DNA from: Duganella sp. BJB480
GTDB lineage: Bacteria; Pseudomonadota; Gammaproteobacteria; Burkholderiales; Burkholderiaceae_D
Direction of reading: 5' to 3'
NCBI GenBank assembly: GCA_003416985.1
Contig: QVIN01000003.1
Coordinates: 310,001 to 374,000, forward strand
DNA: 64,000 nucleotides
Shown piece by piece: positions 57,530-64,000 of the stretch; the first letter of the stretch is position 1, and every line of letters starts with the position of its first letter. The position numbers were made by a program, and so were the translations under genes. A model generated the notes under the pieces. That model ran no database searches. It was not told the origin of the DNA and saw only the letters and a list, made by a program, of their open reading frames with translations.

Positions 57530-59155
57530 TCAGGCCACCTGCAACAGGCGCAGCGGGGCTGCCGGCGCGTGGGACGCGTGCCGCTGCTCCTGCAGCTTGA
57601 ACACGCTCACCGCCGCCGCCAGCCCGGCCGCCTGCTGCTCCAGCGCGTCGGCGGCCGCCGCAGCCTCCTCCACCAGCGCGGCGTTCTGCTGGGTCACGCT
57701 GTCCATCTGGCTGATGGCGATGCTGATCTGTTCGATGCCGTCGCGCTGTTCGCCGCTGGCGATCGAGATCTCGCCGATGATGGCGGTCACGCGCTGCACG
57801 CTGGCCACCACCTCGCCCATGGTCTCGCCGGCCTGCCCGACCAGCCGGCTGCCGGCCTCCACCCGCCCCACCGAATCGCCGATCAGCTCCTTGATCTCCT
57901 TGGCGGCCGCCGCCGAACGCTGGGCCAGGTTGCGCACCTCGGAAGCGACCACGGCGAAGCCGCGCCCCTGCTCGCCGGCGCGCGCCGCCTCCACCGCCGC
58001 GTTCAGCGCCAGGATGTTGGTCTGGAAGGCGATGCCGTCGATCACGCCGATGATGTCGACAATCTTGCGCGACGATTCGTTGATCGACCCCATGGTGCGC
58101 ACCATCTGCTCGACCGCGTCGCCGCCCTTGGCCGCCACGCTGGAGGCGGTGTCGGCCAGCTTGCAGGCCTCGGCCGCGTTGGCATTGTTCTGCTGCACGG
58201 TGGTGGTCAGTTGCACCATGGCCGCCGCCGTCTCCTCCAGCGAGCTGGCCTGCTCCTCGGTGCGGCCCGACAGATCGAGATTGCCGGCGGCGATGTCCAC
58301 CGCCGCGCCATGAATGGCGTCGGTGCCGACGCGCACCTGGCCGACGATGTGGCTCAGGTTGCCCTGCATGCGCTTGAGCGCGCCGAGCAAGGCCCCGATC
58401 TCGTCGGTGCTGCGGACGTGCACCTCGCTGCTCAGATCGCCGGAAGCCACGATCTCCGCCACGCTGACCGCCTCGTGCAGCGGCACCGTGATGCTCTTGA
58501 TCAGCCACAGCACCGTGACGCAGCCGACCACCAGCGTGACCAGCAGCGTGACACCCATGGCCAGCATCGCCCGCGCATGCTCCGCCTGGTTCTCGGCCTC
58601 CATCTCGACGATCATGCGCTGCGACTCCTTGCCGATGAAGGCGACGATGTCATCGATCTTCCTGGTCGGCTCGCGGTCCATGCCCTTCACCAGCGCGTCG
58701 ACCACGTGGGCGCTGTCCTGGCTGGCGGGATCGTATTTTTCCAAGGCCCCCATATAGCGCTTCACCAGCTCGTTCTGGGTGGCGATCGCCTCGTCCATCA
58801 GCGGCGTTTTCAGGTCCAGTTTGGCCAACAGCGCGTTCAGCTTCTGCAATTCCCCGCGGGTGGTCTCGCCGCCCTTGACGAAGGCCTTGCTGTACTTGTC
58901 GAAGTTGGCCGGATCATTGCCGCGCAACAGAGTGTTCTTCCACTCCTGCACCTGGATCTTGAATTCGACCTGGGCGCTGCGCGCCATGTCGACGGCCTGC
59001 GTCAGCGCTTGCATGCGTTGCATGGCGACGGCATTGGCCGCGTTGCTGGAATCCAGCGCACGCCAGCCGCCGGTGGCGACCACCAGCAGCGCGATGAAAA
59101 AGAAGGCTCCCAGCAAACTCAGTCGCACGCCTATCTTCAGGTTGGCGAGTTTCAT
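57530..59155 (-). CDS. Methyl-accepting chemotaxis protein
   Basis: 541 residues from ATG 59155 (AAGGGA site). First helix at 10-33, periplasmic helical sensor to about 190, second helix ~192-214, then a HAMP domain and a cytoplasmic coiled-coil signalling region. The hairpin tip reads [20 protein letters not shown], the universal receptor motif, followed by [17 protein letters not shown]. No C-terminal NWETF-type methyltransferase-docking pentapeptide is present. The ligand is unknown; its position beside the sugar locus does not prove a sugar ligand. Confidence 0.95.
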   Translation of the reverse strand: MKLANLKIGVRLSLLGAFFFIALLVVATGGWRALDSSNAANAVAMQRMQALTQAVDMARSAQVEFKIQVQEWKNTLLRGNDPANFDKYSKAFVKGGETTRGELQKLNALLAKLDLKTPLMDEAIATQNELVKRYMGALEKYDPASQDSAHVVDALVKGMDREPTRKIDDIVAFIGKESQRMIVEMEAENQAEHARAMLAMGVTLLVTLVVGCVTVLWLIKSITVPLHEAVSVAEIVASGDLSSEVHVRSTDEIGALLGALKRMQGNLSHIVGQVRVGTDAIHGAAVDIAAGNLDLSGRTEEQASSLEETAAAMVQLTTTVQQNNANAAEACKLADTASSVAAKGGDAVEQMVRTMGSINESSRKIVDIIGVIDGIAFQTNILALNAAVEAARAGEQGRGFAVVASEVRNLAQRSAAAAKEIKELIGDSVGRVEAGSRLVGQAGETMGEVVASVQRVTAIIGEISIASGEQRDGIEQISIAISQMDSVTQQNAALVEEAAAAADALEQQAAGLAAAVSVFKLQEQRHASHAPAAPLRLLQVA

Positions 59156-59371
59156 AAGTTTCCCTTTCGGTAAAAATTCAATCCGTACAAGACTCACGCG
59201 ACTGTGCGACCGCCGCGGATGTGTGACTTATATTGTTTGAATTGCCGCCGTTTTTTGGGGACCAAGCAACCTTTAGTTCTTTAAATCCATCATGCGCCCG
59301 CGCGCCGAAAAATCCAAGCCACGCCTCTCAAAAAATCTATCGAATTCCCACCGGTGCAACAGATCAAGTGA

Positions 59372-59887
59372 TCAGTCCTGCAACTCGATGCGGTAAATAT
59401 TGGTAGGACGCTCATGCGGCGGCAGCTTGCGCAGCTCGACAAATTCCAGCCCCAGCTTTTGCAGTAGCCGGATGGAATTGACGTTGCCCGGGTCGGTCAG
59501 GCCCAGCAGGCGCTTCATGCGCAGCCGGTCGCGCGCGTAGGCCACCACGGCCACCGCCGCCTCGTAGGTGTAGCCCTGGCCGAACCAGGCCGGGCGGATG
59601 GCGTAGCCGATGTCGACGTCGTCCAGGCCGTCGCGCTTGATCAGGCCGCACAAGCCCAGCGGCACGCCGTCGCTCTTGCGCTCCATCACGTACAGCGAAT
59701 GGCCGCGCTGCTCCTGCATCGCGCGCGGCCCTTCGACGATGGCCTTGCGCGCATCGTCGATGCTACGGATGCCCTTGTCGCCGATAAATTCCAGCCAGGT
59801 CGGATCGTTGACCAGCTCGTAGTAAAACGCCGCGTCGTCGACGGTGATGGTGCGCAGGCTGAGGCGTTCGGTGTCCAGTATCTTCAT
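59372..59887 (-). CDS. GNAT acetyltransferase (RimJ/RimL-like) 1
   Basis: 171 residues from ATG 59887, overlapping the stop of the upstream GNAT gene (ATGA). ERLSLRTITVDDAAFYYELV starts the RimJ/RimL-type fold; the acetyl-CoA loop is in IRPAWFGQGYTYEAAVAVV, with NVNSIRLLQKLGLEF typical of motif B. It transfers acetyl from acetyl-CoA to an amine. The acceptor (ribosomal protein, antibiotic or small molecule) is not evident. It is the last gene of the codA-GNAT-GNAT operon. Confidence 0.9.
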   Translation of the reverse strand: MKILDTERLSLRTITVDDAAFYYELVNDPTWLEFIGDKGIRSIDDARKAIVEGPRAMQEQRGHSLYVMERKSDGVPLGLCGLIKRDGLDDVDIGYAIRPAWFGQGYTYEAAVAVVAYARDRLRMKRLLGLTDPGNVNSIRLLQKLGLEFVELRKLPPHERPTNIYRIELQD

Positions 59888-60405
59888 GCATCGGGCCAAT
59901 GGGAGGGATCGTCCAGCAGCTGGTACATGACGTACACGTCGACATACCCGAGATGGGCGTGATAGTAAGCGCGCGGCAAGGTGCCGACGATGGTGAAGCC
60001 CAGCTTCTTCCACAGCAGCACGGCGGGAACGTTGGAGCTGACCACGTAGTTGAACTGCATCGCCAGGTAGCCCTGCGCGCGGGCCCGGTCCAGGCAGTCG
60101 CCGCCCAGCAGCTTGCCCACGCCGACGCCCTGCGCCGCCGGGCTGACCATGAAGGAGGCGTTGGCCACGTGCGAGCCGCGGTCGCGCTGGTTGGGGATCA
60201 GGCGGTACATGCCGACCAGCCGTTCGCCGTTCAGGACGGCCACATACGATTGCACGCCGGGACCGAACCAGTATGCGTGGCAATCCTCGCGGCTGGTGTC
60301 GGCGGCGAAATAATAAGTGTCGCCGGTGGCGATCAGTTCCTGGAAAATTTCCCACATGGCGCCGAAGTCAGCTTCCGAGGCGGGACGGATGGCGATTTCT
60401 TTCAA
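59884..60405 (-). CDS. GNAT acetyltransferase 2 (TTG start)
   Basis: 173 residues. The TTG at 60405, five bases after GGAG, is the only sensible start (reading M-KEIAIRPASEADFGAMW). The acetyl-CoA-binding region is SPAAQGVGVGKLLGGDCLDR, followed by VSSNVPAVLLWKKLGFTIVG, as in phosphinothricin/L-amino-acid N-acetyltransferase-like proteins. A TTG start implies weak translation. It lies between codA and the other GNAT gene, with 62 bp from the codA stop. Confidence 0.85.
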   Translation of the reverse strand: MKEIAIRPASEADFGAMWEIFQELIATGDTYYFAADTSREDCHAYWFGPGVQSYVAVLNGERLVGMYRLIPNQRDRGSHVANASFMVSPAAQGVGVGKLLGGDCLDRARAQGYLAMQFNYVVSSNVPAVLLWKKLGFTIVGTLPRAYYHAHLGYVDVYVMYQLLDDPSHWPDA

Positions 60406-60467
60406 GTCGGCTCCAGGCGGGTTAAACAGTGTTCGATTGTCATGTATTTCCGATGGCAAGTCCAGCC

Positions 60468-61754
60468 TCAGCGCCCCAGGCGGAAATCGACCGTGGCCGG
60501 CCGCCCCGGCAGGCTCAGGCGCGCCTGCGCGCGCGGCGCCTCGGCGATCACCTTCCCGCGCCGCATCACCATGCGCCGCGCCGCGCGCAGGCGGATCGCC
60601 TCCACCGGATCGGCCGCGTCCAGCAGCACCAGGTCGGCGTGGCAGCCCACCGCCACGCCGTAGTCGCGCAGGCCGAGGATGCGGGCCGGCGCCGCCGTCA
60701 CCGCCTGGTAGCAGGCGCGCATGGCGTCCTGCCCGGTCATCTGCGCCACGTGCAGGCCCATGTGCGCGACCTCCAGCATGTCGCCCGAGCCCAGGCTGTA
60801 CCACGGATCCATCACGCAGTCGTGGCCGAACGCGACCTCGATGCCGGCCGCCAGCAGCTCCGGCACCCGCGTCATGCCGCGCCGCTTCGGATAGCTGTCG
60901 TGGCGGCCCTGCAGCGTGATGTTGATCAGCGGATTGGCGATCGCCGCCACGCCCGCCTCGCGGATCAGCGGCAGCAGCTTGCTGACGTAGTAGTTGTCCA
61001 TCGAATGCATGGACGTCAAATGCGAGCCGGCCACGCGGCCGTGCAGGCCGAGCCGGTGGCTGTGGTAGGCCAGCGTTTCGATGTGGCGCGACAGCGGATC
61101 GTCCGACTCGTCGCAATGCATGTCCACCATCAGGCCCTGCTCGGCGGCGAACTCGCACAGGATACGCACCGACTCGGCGCCGTCGGCCATGGTGCGCTCG
61201 AAGTGCGGGATACCGCCCACCACGTCCACGCCCATGCCGACCGCGCGCTTGAGGTTGGCCAGCGCGGTCGGGCTGCGCAGCACCCCGTCCTGCGGGAAGG
61301 CCACCAGCTGCAGGTCCAGGTAGGGCGCGACCAGGCGCTTGACCTCGAGCAGCGCCTCCACCGCCAGCAGGCGGTCGTCGCAGATGTCGACGTGGGTGCG
61401 GATCGCCAGCAGGCCGCGCGCGGCGGCCCAGTCGCAATACTGCAGCGCGCGCCCGACCAGCGCCTGCTGGGTCAGCTCGGGCTTGAGCTCGCCCCACAGC
61501 GCGATGCCTTCGAGCAGCGTGCCGGAGGCGTTGACGCGCGGCAGGCCGTAGCTGAGCGTGGCGTCCATGTGGAAATGGGCGTCGACGAACGGCGCGCTGA
61601 GCAGGTCGCCGCCGGCGTCGATTTCCTGCGCGCCCCTGAGCGGCAGCGCCGGGCCCACGGCGGCGATGCGGCCGTGCTCGATGGCGACGTCGACGCCGCG
61701 TTGTCCATCGGCCAGGCTGGCGTTCCGTATTACCGTCTCGATCACCGCATCCAT
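60468..61754 (-). CDS. codA: Cytosine deaminase-type amidohydrolase
   Basis: 428 residues from ATG 61754 (GGGAG five bases upstream), close to the 427 of E. coli CodA. Metal-ligand motifs are HFHMDATL (HxH), MVDMHCDESDDP, SHLTSMHSMDN and FGHDCVMDPWY, and the segment NITLQGRHDSYPKRRGMTRV is CodA-like. It deaminates cytosine to uracil in pyrimidine salvage; relatives act on isoguanine or other amidines. No cytosine permease (codB) is adjacent, which leaves the substrate slightly open. Confidence 0.9.
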   Translation of the reverse strand: MDAVIETVIRNASLADGQRGVDVAIEHGRIAAVGPALPLRGAQEIDAGGDLLSAPFVDAHFHMDATLSYGLPRVNASGTLLEGIALWGELKPELTQQALVGRALQYCDWAAARGLLAIRTHVDICDDRLLAVEALLEVKRLVAPYLDLQLVAFPQDGVLRSPTALANLKRAVGMGVDVVGGIPHFERTMADGAESVRILCEFAAEQGLMVDMHCDESDDPLSRHIETLAYHSHRLGLHGRVAGSHLTSMHSMDNYYVSKLLPLIREAGVAAIANPLINITLQGRHDSYPKRRGMTRVPELLAAGIEVAFGHDCVMDPWYSLGSGDMLEVAHMGLHVAQMTGQDAMRACYQAVTAAPARILGLRDYGVAVGCHADLVLLDAADPVEAIRLRAARRMVMRRGKVIAEAPRAQARLSLPGRPATVDFRLGR

Positions 61755-61767
61755 CCGCGCTCCCGGT

Positions 61768-62019
61768 TTATTTTTTGGTCCAGTATGAAAATTCCGACTC
61801 GTAGCAGATCGTTTCGATCTCCGCGATCTTGTCCTGCATCGCCGCCTGGGCGTCGAGGATGGCCTGATTGTAGACAGACGGGCCGATTTCACGCAAACAA
61901 TAATCGAGCAGCAAACGCGCCTTCAACTCGCCGACCTCCTCGTCCATGTTCTCCGCGCAGTAGCGCTGGATGGAACCCAGCAGGCGTTGCTCGACTTCCT
62001 TGTTCAGTTTGATGGCCAT
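61768..62019 (-). CDS. DUF2164 family protein
   Basis: 83 residues, preceded by AAAGGAAA. The conserved course IKLNKEVEQRLLGSIQRYC, ENMDEEVGELKARLLLDYC, REIGPSVYNQAILDAQAAM matches the DUF2164 family, small helical proteins common in Proteobacteria. It is cytoplasmic and of unknown function. It lies 13 bp upstream of codA on the same strand and is probably co-transcribed. Confidence 0.85.
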   Translation of the reverse strand: MAIKLNKEVEQRLLGSIQRYCAENMDEEVGELKARLLLDYCLREIGPSVYNQAILDAQAAMQDKIAEIETICYESEFSYWTKK

Positions 62020-62277
62020 GCGTTTCCTTTTTCATTGAATTCGATAATTTGTTGCGGCGCAGTAATCCAGACTTTTTTCCTGCCTGCATTGCGATAGATC
62101 AATATCCGTGCGGGTAGTATCCATGCGGCATGTTTCCTTGTTGCCGGCTTTGCGACATGGCAGATAAAATAACTTTCCAAGCCCGGCTTTCGCCGCTAGA
62201 ATGGGCATATTGCAATGCATCATAACGCACCCCGCGTGCGCAGCTTGACCGACATTCTAATCGTCTCAGGAGAAACC

Positions 62278-63009
62278 ATGTCTTCGATCACCGAACAGTT
62301 TTCCGCAGCTACGAAGTCCCAGTTGGAAGCCCAATTCAAGATCTTCAACACGTTTGCCAGCACCGCCGTCGAGAGCGCGGAAAAGGTCATCGCGCTGAAC
62401 ATCAGCACCACCAAGGCTTCGGTGGAAAAATCGTCGGCAGCGGCGAAAAAACTGCTCGGCGCCAAGGATCCGCGCGAATTCTTCAGCCTGAGCACCGCCG
62501 AACCGGCCAGCTTCGACAACCTGCTGGCCTATGGCCGTGAGCTGTACAGCATCGCTTCCGGCGTCCAGAACGAGTTGATCCAGAGCGCGCAGTCCACCAT
62601 CAAGCAAGTCTCCGACCTGGCCGCCGCGCCGGTCACCGCGCTGAAGGCCGGCGTCAAGGCGGTTGCGCCTGCCGCCGCGCCGGTTGCCGCAGCTCCCGCG
62701 GTTGCCGCGCCAAAGCCGGCCGCCGCCGCGCCGGTCGTGGTTGAGCCGCCGGTGGTCGTCACCACGGCGGCCGCCAACGAGCCGGTCGCCACGCCGGAAG
62801 CCAAGCCCGCCAAGGCCGCGGTCAAGCCTAAGGCCGAGGAAGCACCGGTGCAGGAAGAACCCAAGGCCGCCGCCAAGCCGTCGTTCCCCGCGCCGCCGGC
62901 CAAACCGGTCGCCGCCGACAGCAAGCCGGAACTGAAATCCGTACCGTCCGCCAAAGCCAAGCCGACCGGCAAGCAGCTCGACATGCTGGGCAGCAAAACC
63001 AAGAAATAA
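62278..63009 (+). CDS. phaP: Phasin family protein (PHA granule-associated)
   Basis: 243 residues from ATG 62278 (CAGGAGA). The first ~130 residues are the helical phasin domain: QFSAATKSQLEAQFKIFNTF, ESAEKVIALNISTTKASVEK, DPREFFSLSTAEPASFDNLL. The rest is a low-complexity Ala/Pro/Lys tail ending GKQLDMLGSKTKK. Phasins coat polyhydroxybutyrate granules and control their number and size. The long 258-bp upstream region contains TTGCAATGC-type elements that might bind PhaR, but I cannot confirm them. Confidence 0.92.
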   Translation: MSSITEQFSAATKSQLEAQFKIFNTFASTAVESAEKVIALNISTTKASVEKSSAAAKKLLGAKDPREFFSLSTAEPASFDNLLAYGRELYSIASGVQNELIQSAQSTIKQVSDLAAAPVTALKAGVKAVAPAAAPVAAAPAVAAPKPAAAAPVVVEPPVVVTTAAANEPVATPEAKPAKAAVKPKAEEAPVQEEPKAAAKPSFPAPPAKPVAADSKPELKSVPSAKAKPTGKQLDMLGSKTKK

Positions 63010-63084
63010 GCCGATCGCGGTGACGCCGGGCACATCCGGCGGGCATGTTGTATCCTAGCGGACTACGCGCTAATCCGAGGCAAC

Positions 63085-64000
63085 ATGTCTACACTTTCCA
63101 GGCTGATCGGCGGCTTCGTCCGCCAGCACAGCCGTGCCTACGCCCTGTCCGGCGCCATGCTGGCCGGCGTGGCCATCCTCACCATCTGGGTGCCGCGCAA
63201 GGTCGGCGCCATGATCGACGGCCTGGCCGCCCACACCCTCGGCGGCAACGCGCTGCTGATGGAAATCGGCGCGCTGCTGCTGATCGGCGCCGGCATCTAT
63301 TTCCTGCGCGTGGCCTGGCGCCAGATCCTGTACGGCGCCGCCTACCAGCTCGGCGTGTCGCTGCGCACCCGCCTGTACAACCGCCTCACCGTGCAGGGCG
63401 CCGCGTTCTACCAGCGCCAGCGCACCGGCGACCTGATGGCGCTGGCCACCAACGATATCGACGCCATCGAGATGGCCGCCGGCGAAGCCATGCTGGCCGG
63501 CTTCGACGGCGCGCTGACGCTGGTGATGGTGCTGGGCGTGATGCTGCTCGGCGTCGACTGGCGCCTGGCCTGCATCGCGCTGCTGCCGTTCCCGCTGATG
63601 GGCTGGGCGTTCTGGTACATCTCCGGCCACATCCACACCGCCTCCACCGATTCGCTCAAGCGCTTCAGCGCCCTCAACGACCACGTGCAGGAAACCCTGT
63701 CCGGCGTGCGTACCCTGCGCGCGCTGGGCCTGGAGCAGCGCAGCGCGCGCCAGTTCGGCGAGCTGGCGCAAAAGGCGTCCGACGCCAGCCTGCGCGCCCA
63801 GGTGTGGGAGGCGGCCTACGAACCGGCCGTCGGCCTGACGCTGACCGCCGCCGGCGGCCTGACCCTGGGCCTGGGCGGCTACCTGGTCTGGCAGAACCAG
63901 CTGACCATCGGCGCGCTGACCAGCTTCACCATGTACCTCGGGCAGCTGATCTGGCCGATGTTCGCGGCCGGCTGGGTGCTGTCGCTGATCGAGCGCGGCC
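63085..64000 (+). CDS. ABC transporter permease-ATPase, N-terminal part (right edge)
   Basis: Open at the right edge; 305 residues are visible. Six-helix exporter membrane domain: SRAYALSGAMLAGVAILTIW, VPRKVGAMIDGLA, YQLGVSLRTRLYNRLTVQGA, TGDLMALATNDIDAIEMAAG and IGALTSFTMYLGQLIWPMFA. The pattern is that of MdlA/YheI-like half transporters of the MsbA group. The ATPase domain lies beyond the window. Start ATG 63085 with CCGAGG upstream. It is 75 bp downstream of the phasin gene. The substrate is unknown. Confidence 0.9.
   Translation, partial: MSTLSRLIGGFVRQHSRAYALSGAMLAGVAILTIWVPRKVGAMIDGLAAHTLGGNALLMEIGALLLIGAGIYFLRVAWRQILYGAAYQLGVSLRTRLYNRLTVQGAAFYQRQRTGDLMALATNDIDAIEMAAGEAMLAGFDGALTLVMVLGVMLLGVDWRLACIALLPFPLMGWAFWYISGHIHTASTDSLKRFSALNDHVQETLSGVRTLRALGLEQRSARQFGELAQKASDASLRAQVWEAAYEPAVGLTLTAAGGLTLGLGGYLVWQNQLTIGALTSFTMYLGQLIWPMFAAGWVLSLIERG

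Noticed and set aside
59884..61497. A 537-codon minus-strand frame ending in the second GNAT domain, suggesting a fusion
   Set aside because: The upstream two thirds overlap codA in another frame and are low-complexity; the TTG at 60405 with GGAG upstream gives a normal GNAT length.

Overview
The window reads as a chromosome segment of a high-GC betaproteobacterium, most likely an Oxalobacteraceae member of the Massilia/Duganella group. Supporting features are the strong GC bias, a glucokinase fused to an RpiR-type regulator, a phasin with an Ala/Pro/Lys-rich tail, a CIRCE-controlled groESL operon, and many secreted glycosidases with a TonB-dependent receptor. This assignment is inference from gene content; no 16S or tRNA gene is visible.

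Layout: 1-2791 (minus, open at the left edge) is a very long glycine/asparagine/aspartate-rich beta-roll (RTX-like) protein, divergent from an OmpR-type response regulator/sensor kinase pair (2926-4988). 5001-9956 (minus) is a compact ribosomal-peptide (RiPP) operon: a 62-residue precursor, a transcription attenuator, a microviridin-type ATP-grasp maturase, a ClpP-fold SDH-type protease, a MauE-like membrane protein, a MauD-like thioredoxin-type protein and an ABC exporter. 10135-12319 is groES-groEL with heat-shock promoter, CIRCE operator and terminator. 12398-15915 holds small hypothetical genes, a lipoprotein and an OmpA-type protein. 15958-19377 (minus) is a galactan/galactonate operon (GH53 galactanase, SMP-30 lactonase, KDPGal aldolase, KDGal kinase). 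20134-21992 is an MFS transporter and a His-rich PadR regulator with a large operator-like dyad, followed by an 88-bp palindrome.

From 22193 to 55914 most of the window is an alpha-glucan (starch/maltodextrin) utilisation region: glucokinase-RpiR fusion, GH13 alpha-glucosidase, POT-family transporter, pullulanase, GH92 mannosidase, periplasmic GH13 amylase, phosphoglucomutase, maltose-type MFS transporter, GH31 alpha-glucosidase, M2 peptidase, two flavin-dependent tryptophan-halogenase-like proteins, a TonB-dependent receptor, a neopullulanase-like GH13 and a six-hairpin glycosidase. A 15-bp palindrome, TGTAGTNNNACTACA, recurs in exact or degenerate form at eight places in four intergenic regions, always next to these glucan genes. 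It is the best candidate for the operator of a shared repressor, which is not encoded here.

The right part (55911-64000) holds a GGDEF-EAL protein with a ruined EAL site, a chemoreceptor, two GNAT acetyltransferases with cytosine deaminase, a DUF2164 protein, a phasin and the start of a MdlA/MsbA-like ABC transporter that runs off the end.

The most novel-looking item is the RiPP operon. It combines an ATP-grasp macrocyclase with a MauE/MauD redox pair and an SDH-type protease, and its predicted precursor has two cysteines bracketing an acidic core.
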